A stretch of 64,000 nucleotides of DNA from Vigna angularis (GCF_016808095.1 NC_068978.1:21568806-21632805), one strand, 5' to 3'; positions 21,614 to 62,667 are shown, counted from the first letter of the stretch. Made by a program: numbers and translations. Notes: a model not told the origin generated them from the letters alone.

Positions 21614-24453
21614 ATGGCTTCCACTCCCCGCACCGTCGAAGAGATCTTCAAGGATTACACCGCCCGAAGAACCGCCATCGTTCGCGCTCTCTCTCAAGGT
21701 CCTTCCTCTCTCTCTCTCTAACTCCCCTTTTTCCCCTTCCAATTTCAGTCATCGCCCTAACACTTTAGGGCTTTTTCTTCTCTCAGATGTCGATGAATTC
21801 TACGGACTCTGTGATCCAGGTACAGCGAACCCGCGGATCTGAATTCTGTTTGCTTTACGTTCCAAGACTGTTTTCTTTTACTGATTTTCCAATTGTGTTT
21901 TTTTTGTTTCTGTGTAAATTGAGCAAGTTGACTTTTTTTCTTTTATCAGAATTTGAGCGAAAAAACATATAATAAAAGAAAGTCAAAGTTTGACATGTCC
22001 CATCCGACATGTTTTATAACAAACGAATAAATAAATATATATGTATTATTTGTTTATAATATATGTAAATTAGTTAACAAACTAATTATCAGTTAGTGGT
22101 TTTGGATTCTTAGTTTGTGTATGTGTGACACTTAAGCAGTTTATGTGTTGTTACTAATCTGGTAAATTTTGAAAAGGTTAAGGTTGACTTGGGTCGGGTC
22201 TGTTCTTCTGTGACATGTTGGGTTTTGGATTTTGATTTGGGCGTAAGGTTTGAGTTTGATATGCGCTTAACTAACTGGTTGAGTTAGATGTGGTAGTTGT
22301 TATGGTTTTCTGTGATGATTACTGTGAATTTGTGTTGTTTCATTGAGTTCGAGGTTTTACTGGTTTGCTTGTTTTAAGATAAGGAGAACCTGTGCCTCTA
22401 TGGACATCCGAATGAGACTTGGGAGGTGACTTTGCCTGCGGAGGAAGTTCCGCCGGAGCTACCGGAGCCTGCTCTTGGAATCAATTTTGCAAGGGATGGC
22501 ATGAACCGCAGGGACTGGCTTTCTCTGGTTGCCGTGCACAGTGATTCGTGGCTGCTTTCTGTGGCTTTTTATCTTGGAGCTCGTCTTAACCGCAATGAAA
22601 GGTACAGTCTATCTTTGGTTTGGGTGTGAGCATGTGGTGAGGATTTAAGTTGGTTTTTGCTCGGTGTGTGCAATGCTGATGCTTAATTGCTGTGTGTAAT
22701 GTTGAATACTGGGGTCTTGTTATTGTAATGGGTTCTGAAATGCCTCAGGATCGTGATGGGTGAATGTTGTTGAAGAAATAATGGTTTTTAAATTAACTGG
22801 AAATGAATGTTGTGATTCTGGATTATTTTATGCAAGCAGTCCTTTTATTAGAGGTCTCTTAAGGCAATCTTATCTTCTAGTTTTCCTTCTCATCCAAAAG
22901 AGTAACAATTCAGCAAACTAATCATGAATTTGAGGTTGGTGGGATGGATTACCATCGTGCGTCTGTGAATTCTTATTATTTAATTTAAGTCCTCATCTTT
23001 TGGCAATCATGTTTATCTTTCCCACTTACAATTATGAGCTCCAAAGGGGATTATATTTTAAGCTGTAATAATATGCTTTATATTTGAACTCAACAATTAT
23101 GTCAAAGCAATTCATAAGTGCCTTTATCTTTCTGCAATCGTGTTTATCTTTCCCTCCTATATTCAATTTAGAGCTGCAAAGGGCATTATATGTCCCAAAG
23201 ATACTTAAGGAAAATATAATAAACTGATTTTAATTTATTATTTGAACGGGGGAATATGTATATGCTGTTGCTTTGGTTCTTGGAAGTTTTTCCTTAGTAG
23301 AATTCATGTTCTCAGTTTCCACGACATCTGCTCTGTATCGAGCCTATAACCCCTACTTTCTATTGATGGTTCCATAAATTCCTTATGGCAGGAAACGTTT
23401 GTTTGGCTTGATAAATGATCTTCCTACTGTTTTTGAAGTTGTGACTGAGAGGAAGCCGGTAAAGGACAAGCCCACAGCAGACAGTGGAAGCAAATCTAGG
23501 AGCAGCACCAAGGTTAGTGTTGTTGTAAGTGTATGCATTTTATTTATTTATTTATTTTGTGGTCGGATCATCTGAATTTAGTTGATTAGCACTCTGTCAT
23601 GGTTAGGTTATACTCACGCATTATAAAAGTTTGTAAGGAAAGTAAATCAATCAATGTCATTATATCTTCTCAAGTTATTATGGTACTAAAAATTAAGCAC
23701 AAATTTAACACTTTATTGTACATAATCATCGACTTGTTTATTAATTTTTGTACAGTCAAAAACTAAAGGGGCCTTTAAAGATTCTGGATCTTAATCTTTT
23801 TGTGGAACTAAGAACAGAATCTGTCACACTGATGCAGCGACAATTATATTTTCCTCTTTGCATTATGATAATAAAAATTACTGTGTAGGTGAATAAATGG
23901 ACTGTATTTTAGAAACCCTTTGATCATGAAATCTGTTTCATGTTGCAAATACTTTTAGGAATAAATGGAATGTATTTTAGAAACTCTTTGATCATGAGGT
24001 GAATAAATGGACTGTATTTTAGAAACCCTTTGATCATGAAATCTGTTTCATGTTGCAAATACTTTTAGGAATAAATGGAATGTATTTTAGAAACTCTTTG
24101 ATCATGAAATCTGTTTCAGGTTCCAAGTACTTCTAAGACATTGAATTAAAGGTTGCTAAACCTTGCTGCTATATGATGCTTGCTTGTTCATTTATCTGCA
24201 GAGATCAAGTGATGGGCAAGTTAAAAGCAACCCGAAGTTTGCAGATGAAGGATATGAAGAGGAGGATGACGAGCATAGTGAAACCCTGTGTGGGAGCTGT
24301 GGCGGAAATTACAATGCAGACGAATTTTGGATTGGTTGTGACATATGTGAGAGGTGGTTCCATGGGAAATGTGTGAAGATTACTCCTGCAAAAGCTGAGA
24401 GCATAAAGCAATACAAATGTCCATCATGCAGCTTGAGGCGGGGCAGGCCCTAA
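21614..24453 (+). CDS. Alfin-like PHD-finger protein (AL family), complete, five exons
   Basis: Exons: 21614-21698, 21787-21819, 22379-22601, 23392-23512 and 24202-24453. All junctions are GT-AG and the joined frame is 714 bp (237 aa plus stop). AL proteins are plant nuclear proteins that read H3K4me3 and help silence or tune genes, for example in germination and stress. The N-terminal Alfin domain starts [19 protein letters not shown] and includes [20 protein letters not shown] and [17 protein letters not shown] variable basic/acidic linker follows. The C-terminal PHD finger (residues 184-230) shows C184/C187, C200/C203, H208/C211 and C227/C230, with W206 in the region of the methyl-lysine cage. 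The tail is RRGRP. The start is the first ATG opening the conserved N terminus. Intron 4 carries a tandem duplication. The exact paralog number is not assignable. Confidence 0.95.
23887..24106. repeat. 110 bp tandem duplication with internal 67 bp sub-repeat, Alfin-like intron 4
   Basis: The block at 23887-23996 is repeated at 23997-24106 almost without change, beginning AGGTGAATAAATGG. Inside each copy, the phrase GAATAAATGGA(C/A)TGTATTTTAG occurs twice, 67 bp apart. The repeat sits about 100 bp before the exon 5 acceptor, entirely within the intron. Confidence 0.9.
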
Positions 24454-26200
24454 GCGAGGGCAATCTGAGAACTGAATAATACTGTTTCATGGCCGACAAG
24501 ATACTGTTATATTGTTGCATCTCCTACAGAAGTTTGTGTAAACAGTATAGTATCTATGTCTGATCATAATCTTTCAGATTAAGTTAATTTCTTCTACCCA
24601 GATTAATCATCAGTGTATGTTATATAATTTATAGAATAGGATACCTTACATTCTATTTTGTCGATTAATCTATATTTTGCTTGAATTTACCAGGTGTATG
24701 TATGCTTATTTTATTTTGTATCTGAATTCTGACACAGAAGGTAGCTGGTAAAATACTGAGGTGTGACCCACCATTCCTGGATTCTTCTAATTCTATAACT
24801 ATTGTGTTACCGAATAGGTTAATGAATGTCTTTTCTGTGTTATTCTATTTTTACATTACATACGTGGCAGACTTGATATTAAACATACAAGGTTGTGTTT
24901 GATTTGAGAAAAGTATAATGTTTGTATTTCCTTCCGTAAAAGGACTACCAAAAGGGTATGTTTTCATGTTTTATTGGTTCCTAAATATGTTTTCATGAAA
25001 GTGAAAAAGTTGTTATAAACAATATAAATTTGGGAATTTTACATGTGTTTCTCACTAAATTAATTTTCGTTTCGGTTCTAATATAAATGTTTGCTTATGT
25101 TTTGGTTTCTACAATGTGCTAGCATTGGCTAAGTGAACAAGTGTATTTTTTTTTTCTTGTTTTCAACAATTTTTTATATTTTGTTTTGGCTTTTAATTTT
25201 ATTGTTCACCATAATTTCTGTTATTATTTTGGTCCATGTTAGAGGTAATTGACTCAATTGGTTGATTGAGAACGGAATATGGTTCCTAGTAGTATAAATC
25301 ATAGTATAAATCTTTCTTTCGTTTATTTTTGTTCCTTGCATATTTTGATATTGCATTATGGTCTAATTGTGCATCACTAGTGATATATTGCAAAATTTTC
25401 AAAAAAGTTTAAAAGTACAAATTATCATCTCTTATGTTTTTCTGTTTGTTTTCACAATTGGTATCAATCCTCTGCAATGTTAAGCATCACTTAATGTCTA
25501 AAGGAAAAGGAAATCATAGCCCTGGTTGAAATCAAGCAACAGCTTACAACAAAATAAGAGTCCATCAAAGGCCTCCAACCTTAGAGAAGAATTTCTATAC
25601 TATAGAGACGGGATGGAGATGTATGTTAAGTCTACACATTACCAGTTGTGGAAGAAGATCATCATTTGAGGATATATTAAGATCACGTCCTAAAAGAAGA
25701 CTTGGTAAAAAAAAAAGGATTTTAACACCATGCAATTAACCAATAATGAAGGACACACTTCAACTTTTATTTTTGTCCAAAAATGAATATAAAAATGTTT
25801 GTAGGTTGAAGGAGGTTAAGGAGATGTGAGACTCCTTAAAAATTAACTGTGAACAACAAAGACGTTATACATTGCATTCCTCATATATGAAAATTTTCAA
25901 GTATATTTATAATGAGAGATTCTCCTAAAGGAATATAACATTTTTTTTATATCAACAATATTAGTTGTTAGTATTGTTAATGGAAGGAGTTGAACCCACA
26001 ATGTTCAGTGAGAGTTAGATGGTCTACACAGGTTGTTAGATGATTGATTTATAAGGCATCGTTTAAACCACAATGTTCAGTGATAAAGTGTTTTTCAAAC
26101 GTTTAGTAAAACTACTTTAGCATTTGAGAAAGAAAACTTTTAAGGAAAATAGCGTCTAATGACAAGAGCATTTATCAATGATTAAATTCGTAAGCAATTG
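24454..26200. other. Alfin-like 3' UTR and intergenic DNA, no gene seen
   Basis: The first part should be the 3' UTR and polyadenylation region of the Alfin-like gene. Beyond 24900 the DNA is AT-rich with short frames only. A phrase ACAATGTTCAGTGA occurs twice (near 25998 and 26070), perhaps a trace of an old repeat. I recognise no protein, RNA or transposon end. Confidence 0.5.
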
Positions 26201-26209
26201 TAGCGTTTA

Positions 26210-26740
26210 TAAATAAGATATTTTGTAAAGCTAAAACAATAAACACACAATTATTTTATATCGGTTCAGTCAAATAAGTTATGTCTAGTTCTTCTCTAAG
26301 ACCTTTTAGAGGGTTCCACTATAATCTCAATAAGATTACAACTGAGTATTAGCATCACTCCTGGTTACATTAATCAATCTTGGTAACACCTATTACACTC
26401 ACTAGAACTTAGTATTAGACACCACTCCTGGTAACCTAGTCAATCCTCATAACACCTGTTACGCTGACGATTTCAAGTATTCTAAACCACTCATGGTTCC
26501 CATAGTCAATCTTGGAAAGACCTATGACACTAACTAGTCTGAGTTTATCCACTCCTAATTTCCCCTAGAAATTGTCTAAAAGGCGTTTAACTCAACTAAG
26601 CTAACCACCCTAAACCCTAAACCCTAAACCCAAGTGTTTGAATTCTCTTTAGAATGTATAATCAATCATATTGTTTACAAGTCTCAAATGATAACTCTCA
26701 CAAAGAAGATGTGTTTATAATATAACTCAATCTAATAGAT
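26210..26740. mobile_element. LTR-like relic related to 3780-4300
   Basis: Layout matches the block at 3.8-4.3 kb: a TATCGGTTCAG-like lead, tandem units of about 60 bp built on ATCACTCCTGGT...TCAATC(T/C)TGGTAACACCT, then TTTGAATTCTCTTTAGAAT and CAAAGAAGATGTG. The two blocks are diverged copies of one repeat family. No coding content. Confidence 0.55.
26608..26631. repeat. Short interstitial telomere-like repeat (CCCTAAA)3
   Basis: Three CCCTAAA units plus CCC in a row, inside the LTR-like relic. The related block near 4120 lacks them, so they were gained in this copy or lost in the other. Too short to indicate a telomere. Confidence 0.85.
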
Positions 26741-28437
26741 CTCTTAGGATTTTCTCTCTTCTTACATATGTAAGCTTATGCCTCTATGAAGCTTAGGAGT
26801 GTATTCTCAGAGTTTTTATTCTTACATGAGTGTGAGTTTTGCTTTTTAGATGATCTTTTTGTTATTCACGTGCATATCCTTCTTAATCTTCTTTACAAGG
26901 GATATTATATCTATAGGCTTCATGGGAAAAGATCTGTCAGACAATGGTTGTCTTCAACATGGACTTCCATATAATTTTGTTGAATATAAGTGGATTAAAG
27001 AATTACTTGTATATTTAAATCCAAATGTAAAAGTTCCAAGTAGGAATACAGTTGTTTATAATATTTCAAAGAAATTTCATGAACACAAAGAGAGGGTGAA
27101 ACTTGTAATGCGTAAATTTCATAGTAGAATTTGTTTAACATCTAATTGTTGGACTTCTATAAATCAAGAAGGATTTATCTATTTGACTGCTCATTTTGTT
27201 GATGTTGTTTGGAAGTTGAATAGTAAGATTATTGCCTTCTGTAAAATGGAATCTTTACATATTGGTTATGATTTGGCACAAATTTTTTTATCTTTGTTGC
27301 TTGATTGGGAAATAGATAGGAAGATTTTTTCTATCACATTATACAATGATAGTGCCAATGAGGTGTTGCATAAAATTTCAAGTGAGCAATTGAAATTGCA
27401 AAATAGTTTGATATGTAATGGTGATTACTTTTATGTAAGGTGTAATGCACATGTCTTGAATATTATTATGCAAGAGGGATTAAGGGTGGCTTTCGATGCT
27501 TTGCAAAAGATTAGAGAGAGTATAAAATATGTGAGAGGATTAGAGGCAAGAAAATTGCATTTAAAGAATGTGTTATTCAAGAAGTAAGGGGTATTGATTC
27601 CAAAGTAGGTTTGAAAATGGATGTTCTTACTAGATGAAATTCTACCTATCTTATGCTTGACAGTGCAATTAGATATCAACGTGCCTTTGAATGTTTGGCT
27701 ATCCGTGATAGAAATTATGTTCATCGTCCATCAAATGGTGAGTGGAAAAACGCTAAAAAAATGTGAGTTCTTGAAGCCATTTTATGTAATGACTAATTTG
27801 ATTTCAGGTTCTTCTTATCCAACTTCTAGTCGTTACTTCATGCAAGTTTGAAAAATTGAATGTTTGTTGCAGAAAAATGTAAAAAGTGATGATCCGACGA
27901 TTAAAGATATGTCATTGAGTATGATTAACAAGTTTCGTAAGTATTGGGATCAATGCTGTAACAATCTTGCTATTGTGGCTATTCTTGATCCACATATGAA
28001 GTTTGAAACAATTCAATTTTGTTATAGAAAGATTAATCCTTCTACTTCTGAAGAAAAAAAATAATATTTTAAAGGTTAACGTGTATAAGTTGTTTGAAGA
28101 ATATGTCAAATTATATTCAATTGAGTCAAACACTTCAAGTTCTCAAGTTTCCCCTCCAACACCACAACCTTCTTTTACTAATGATGAGCTAGTGATGGAT
28201 GCAATTGATGTTAGTTTTTAATTCTCAACTTATTTTATTTTATTTCTTACTTGTGATGAATGACATATTAAATTTATTTCATGATGTCTTAGGAATATGT
28301 TGATTATTTGAGCCAACATGTTAATGACATTGGAAGATTCACTAGTGCAGAATTGGGCTTTAACGTCACCCCGTAGACGTCGGACCACAAAATAACCAAC
28401 GTAAATTATTGACCGGTGCGTAAATAAAGGGGCATAT

Positions 28438-28507
28438 AGACGTCCGTTAGGAGGGGCACTGAAGTCTATAATATTATAGACACCGGTGCCCCTCCTAACG
28501 GACGTCT
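28438..28507. repeat. 70 bp near-perfect palindrome in the CACTA element
   Basis: Arms 28438-28459 and 28486-28507 are perfect 22 bp inverted repeats (AGACGTCC...GGGGCAC). Between them lies a further palindrome, GTCTATAATATTATAGAC. Another copy of the arm sequence occurs near 28602-28621. Confidence 0.85.
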
Positions 28508-29055
28508 TTATGGTTGACAGCTAGGTGAAAATTCATTTTTTTCTGCCTTAGAGACGTCCAGTCCCGCCACCCCAACGTCTATATTCGATCATAGACGTCC
28601 GTGCCCCTCCTAACGGACGTGTATATGTTTGACAGGTAGATGAAAAATTATTTTTTTCCGTCGTACAGACGTCAGATCCCGCTATCCGACGTCTAAATGG
28701 CCTGACAGGGTAGGTGGAAAGTTGTTTTGGATGTCATATTAGTGAGGGCCCTGACGTCTAGGCCAGAATAGACGTCGGTTCACCTGGGGAACCGACGTCT
28801 AGTTTGCTGTTAAATCAGACATCAAACCCGCAGTTACAAGCACTTCATCGTCTTCGTTCTCGCCTTTTCTCTCCACGACATTGCTTTTCCAGGTAAGTTT
28901 TTGTCTCTTTTGAACCGTTTAAACGTTCTTTAATTCCGATTATATTAGTCTTTGGTTGATTATCTTTCATTTGAACCGATTAAAATGAGTTTTTGTTGTG
29001 TTTTGCTGCAGTTTTTCTCGTGTCTTTGGGTAGCGTAGTACCGCATTCTCCCTTT

Positions 29056-29265
29056 TCTAGTTTCCTCGTAAGAAAAACTTGCGTCTTTTGGATGTCTTAT
29101 AGCATTTCAACCCAAAACCGAACTTCGGTCCTTGCCTAGTTCTATTGTCACCGTTCGTTTTCATTGGCGGTTTTAGTGGAACTAGGCAATGACCTAGATT
29201 CCATTTTTGGTTGAAATGCCATAAGAGATCCAAAAGACGCAACATTTTCTGTGACGAAACTAGCA
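29056..29265. repeat. Long hairpin (arms of about 98 nt) in the CACTA element
   Basis: The left arm (about 29056-29153, CTAGTTTCCTCGTAAG to GTCACCG) pairs imperfectly with the right arm (about 29167-29265), sharing GCGTCTTTTGGAT, CATTTCAACC and TTGCCTAGTTC. The loop is about 13 nt. If transcribed it would form a long imperfect stem like a young microRNA or siRNA hairpin. No evidence of transcription. Confidence 0.75.
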
Positions 29266-30179
29266 AAGGAAGAAGGTGTTACTACGCTACTCAAAGACAC
29301 GAGCTGCAGTAGACGTTGGTTAATGCAATGTTCAACATTTATGGAGTCCTTTAAACGTTGGACAATGCATTATCCGACGTCTATGGAACCCTTTAGACGT
29401 CGGGGTCATGTAATAACCGACGTCTATAAAGACGTCGGACCTGTTTGAGTTTGATGTTTGATTAACGTCACCCACAAAGACGTCGGTTCTGGAGCTGACA
29501 TTAAAAGGCCAAAATAACAGATGTTAAATGCCCTTTTTGCACTAGTGGTTTGAATTGGACCTTTATTTAGATGAATGGAATCTTGATCCAAAGTTTTTTG
29601 ATAAGTTGGATGTATTGAGTTATTAGAAGGATCATCGAGATCGTTATCGAAACTTATCTAAGATGGCTTGTGACGTTCTTAGTATTCCAATCACTACAAT
29701 TGCTAGTGAGTCTGCCTTTAGTCTTGGTTCTTGTATGCTAACCAATATCGTTTCTCCATTTTTTCCAGAGAAAGTTGAGACACTCATTTTAACTCAAAAT
29801 TGGTTGCATGATTTTGAAATAACATGTAACATTAATGTTAGTACTATGAAATTAATTTAATTATTTATTACTTCGTGTTTCAATATTATTAGTTAACACT
29901 TTTTTTATTATATTGTAGATGAGGATAAAGAAGAAGATGCTTCAAGAGAGCAAAATATTGTGGATTTATCCATTCAAAACTAATCTTATAAATGGATAAG
30001 TTACACAAAAATGATCAATATTAGAAATTTATTTGTTCGCCTTTTGTATTTGCTTTTGGATTGCATTTGGATTGTATTGTTTTTTATTTTGAATTGTCTT
30101 TGAAGTTTAATATCATCTTGAAGTGAAATTTATTTAGATTTGAATTACAAAATTTGTAATTTTTTTTTGAAAAAAACTT

Positions 30180-30355
30180 ATAATTAAGTGAGTTAGGGAG
30201 CCAACCTATTTAACCCACCAACCCGTGGTAGGTTGGGTCAGATTAAAATTTTTCTGACTTGCTAATAAATAAGTCAAATTGGATTCACTCACTAAATGAC
30301 CAACCTGTGATAGGCTGAACTGAGTCGGGTCGGTTAGGTAACCCATTTTGAGAAC
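30180..30355. other. Probable right terminal region of the hAT element
   Basis: Sequence dense in GGGT(C/T)GG/CCAACC words: AACCCACCAACCC, GGTTGGGTCAG, GGGTCGGTTAGGTAACCC. Such words cluster at the ends of many plant hAT elements. An exact terminal repeat and 8 bp target duplication were not resolved because the left end is missing. Confidence 0.5.
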
Positions 30356-30508
30356 ATTACGTTTCATGTTAACATTTGAATGGTTTATACTGACTTATCT
30401 TTTGAAAGTGAACTTAAAAACATGTTTAACACTATAAAAAAATTTTAATGTAATTATATTTAACCATTCATTAAATTATAATGGAATACAATTATTTATT
30501 TCATTACG

Positions 30509-33009
30509 ATATCTGTCAGACCTCGGAAATTTAACCCAAAACCCCTGTTTAATCTCATTTAATGCACCCAAAACCCTGCTCAGATGCATTAAAAATGCAC
30601 TCAAACTCTGACGCACAAATTGCCAAGTGTCAAAATGGAACATTCGGAAGTCACTAAGTGGAGTGCAAGTGCCAGCAGAAGAGCGCACGACCGTTTGACG
30701 TGGGGAAAACAAAAATGATTTCTGAAAAAAAAAAAACCTGCCACACTCTTCTGCACGCACCGTCTTCCTCCCCAAACTCTGAATATCCATTTTCTCCTCC
30801 TTCTCTCTAGAAAAATCTTCCTTCTCTCTACTGAAACTCATCCTTTCTCTTCTTCGTTCATCATTCAGAAACCATAGAAGTACTCCCGGCGTCGTGAGCT
30901 TCTTGCTGGACCGAACAGTTTCAGAGTCTGAAGCTGGTAAGTTCTCGTCCTTAGCCGTTCGTTTTTGGGTTACATGCAAAACCAAGATTTGGTTGCATGC
31001 AGGGGTACAATCTAAATTCTTCTGTATTTTTATGGTTAGACTTAGTTGGAGGAATTAAGAAAAATCGTTGAGGGTAGAAAGCTGTAGTTGGACGAATCAA
31101 AATAATACTCTTAGGACGTTCACCACTGATCCAGGTAAGGGAAACTTATTCAATTTAATTCGTATATTTGTATTGTACTGTATGAATGTTTTGTGTGTCA
31201 CATGAAGTATGATCTGTATTATTTGATTGTTGGTATATGATTAAGATTATGAGTTGAGGTATGAGAATCATGAAATGTACTATGATATGAGTATTTGAAA
31301 GTATGAAAGTTTATGCTGAGAAATGAGTTTAATGTAAATGAAACTTTGAATATGAATTTCCTATGATAATGAACGTTCGTCATTGAACGGTCCTTGACCG
31401 TTCGGTGTTGTTACCAAACTTCTGTGAAATTAAATTCTTTCATTTGGAAAGAATTCTAGTTGAGGACGAACGCCCTCTTGCATTAAGTGCTACGTTTGAG
31501 CGTTCGACCAAAACGTAGATATCCTGAGTGTTGTGTAAGGAATTGAGAAACTTGTAAACATAACTGGATACTTAGTCATTATGAATTCTATCTTCACTAT
31601 CCTATATTACTCTTGTTACTTTTTCTATTATGAGTTCAAATCAACGATGGGTCTCGACCCAAAGCGGACGTTATGAGCGGCGCTCGGTCTTATACCGAAC
31701 GCTCGTCCTTGTCTTTAATTACCAAACGAGTGGAAATAGCGTTCGTCCAAAATTTCAGTAAATACGTATTACCGCGTTCGGTCATTGACTGGCCGTCAGT
31801 TTCTATAATTGAATTGTTCTCGGTATAGTTATTTACTCGTCTTGTGGTGTCTCTATCCATTTGTATTCGGCCTAGAGCCTTTGTACTTAACTTATTCTGA
31901 GTATTGATCGGATCGTTCTAGAGTCAGTTCATTCAACTGATTCGAGTGGTAATGACGTTCGTCATCTGATATGTGTCGGTTTTATTCTGTTCTGAAACGA
32001 GGATTTCTCGGTCTCGTTTTTAACGTTCGTCCTCGTTATGAAGAGGGTTGGACGCTCGTCATTTTACGTAATTGGAACGGAAGATGGAAATGATATTAAA
32101 GTGAAAAATTATAAAGAATGAACAGTATATGAGATGAAATGATGGTTGTGGATTTTGAACGAGCGTTCCAGGGAGGAACGACTCTTGGATGAAAGTTGAG
32201 ATTTGTAAAGTATGAATGTGGACAAAGCTTAGCTGGCGGTTCATCCTGATGTTCCGTGAGTGCTCGTCCTCAAGTAGAGGGGAGTATGTCATGTGTGGGA
32301 ACGGCAGGAGGTCCTAGTCCATAAATGTAACTTGGACGGAACGGACTAACCTCGGGTGGTAGCTGATGAAAATTCCAGTTACTATATCACCGGGTGCACG
32401 AACGTCGTAGCTACACAGAATTCATACGGTCCGGACAGTCAGTCTAGTATCAGGAATTGATTGAGTTAAAGAATTGATTGAATTATATGTTGTGAATTAT
32501 TCGATATGTTTGATGTGCTATGAAATGCATGTTATTACTTGATTTAAATTCAATAAGCTTACCCTTCGTTTTTCCTTGTGTTGTCTCGTCCTTGTACGTC
32601 CGTCCTTGTCTTGCAATGATCATCCGTGTGGATGTGAGCAGATGGAGAGGCGTTGCTTGATGAGACGCTTGAAGAAGGAATCTTAGAGGAAGAAAATCTC
32701 GTCGATGTTGAAGTGAAGGCCGAACAGTAGTACGTTGGGCTATCTGTTTAGTTTAGTTAGATTAGAGTGCTGTGTTAGAACGACCCCTTCCCTTTTTGAT
32801 TAATTTGACCGTTCGGTATTTCTATTTTGTAAACCGTTCGGTCAGGTATGCTTAGATTGAACATCTTTATTTGTATTAGCTTATGTAAGGCCGTTCGGCC
32901 AAAAGCGTACTTTATTCTCTTTTAAGTGTAAGACTAAATTGATATATTAATATATGTGAATATTCTATTTGTATGGTTTATGACTATATTTATGGGATGT
33001 TACAATATC
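30509..33009. mobile_element. Solo LTR (2491 bp) with ATATC target duplication, Ty3/gypsy-like
   Basis: The LTR spans 30514-33004, starting TGTCAGACCTCGG and ending GGGATGTTACA. The flanks are identical, ATATC at 30509-30513 and 33005-33009. Only one LTR and no internal region is present, so the element has been reduced by recombination between its LTRs. The size and the TGT...TTACA ends suggest a Tekay/Retand-type chromovirus; this is inference. The right half is full of GTTCG words. It ends about 430 bp before the symplekin start and could affect its promoter. Confidence 0.88.
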
Positions 33010-33438
33010 TATAACCAATAATATGTATAATTATTTTATTTAATTTTAGGTTTTAATATCTTTTACATAATAAATAAAAATAATCATCTAAAATATATTT
33101 TAAATTTCTATTGTATTTACATGTGATATTTAATAATAACATACATTATGTTTTTTAAATTAAAAAGAAAAAGTAACATTTTCTTTTCTGTCGTAATTGT
33201 GAAAGTGAATATGTGAATTAAGAGGGTATCTTATTATAATTCTTTAATAGTAATTAAATTAACATTAAAAAAGTTGCCCATTTCTTGCAGTACCATTTTC
33301 AAACACCCCTTCTCCCTCTTCTTCCACCAAACCCTAGAACAAACAAACCACAGTGATCCCCTCGCTTTCGATTTCCATGCAAATTCTCCCAAACTAGCCT
33401 CTGGCTGCTGCTCGTTCTTCTCCTCTTTTCTCAGGGCC
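33010..33438 (+). promoter_or_regulatory. Symplekin promoter and 5' leader region
   Basis: About 430 bp between the solo LTR and the symplekin start. The left two thirds is very AT-rich; from 33290 it becomes C/T-rich (TCTCCCTCTTCTTCC), as in plant 5' leaders. An ATG at 33274 is in frame with the coding sequence without a stop, so a longer N terminus is formally possible. A specific TATA box was not assigned. Confidence 0.5.

Positions 33439-62667
<29,229 letters not shown>

Larger units (their letters stand above)
28340..29547 (+). mobile_element. Non-autonomous CACTA (En/Spm-like) DNA transposon inside the hAT gene
   Basis: The element starts CACTAGTGCA at 28340 and ends TGCACTAGTG at 29547 (1208 bp), giving perfect 10 bp terminal inverted repeats. 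It is flanked by ATT (28337-28339) and GTT (29548-29550), a 3 bp target duplication with one change. The host transposase frame is continuous across the site once the element and one flank copy are ignored (G-R-F-E-L-D-L). The interior carries many GACGTC words near both ends, typical CACTA sub-terminal repeats. No transposase is encoded. Confidence 0.88.
26850..29985 (+). pseudogene. hAT-family transposase, decayed and interrupted by a CACTA element
   Basis: The + strand frame 26850-27587 shows plant hAT (sleeper-like) features: SRNTVVYNISKKFHEHKERV, ICLTSNCWTSINQEGFIYLT, and YFYVRCNAHVLNIIMQEGL. It then shifts frame near 27550. The downstream conserved RWNSTYLML box has TGA (27635-27637) in place of Trp. 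Further pieces include WDQCCNNLAIVAILDPHMKF (from about 27949). The C-terminal dimerisation part is at 29551-29860: ELDLYLDEWN, then MACDVLSIPITTIASESAFS and FFPEKVETLILTQNWL. The N-terminal BED zinc finger is absent. The copy cannot make transposase. Confidence 0.85.

Noticed and set aside
23758..23794. Possible alternative terminal exon in Alfin-like intron 4 (after [17 protein letters not shown] then stop)
   Set aside because: It would give a protein without the PHD finger; the frame is very short, and exon 4 to exon 5 joins perfectly with family-like sequence. Without RNA evidence it is noise.
26608..26631. True telomere or subtelomere
   Set aside because: Only three CCCTAAA units, inside a dispersed LTR-like repeat.
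30476..30985. 169-codon - strand frame at the start of the solo LTR
   Set aside because: It lies within the non-coding LTR and shows no domain; clean LTR ends and target duplication explain the region.
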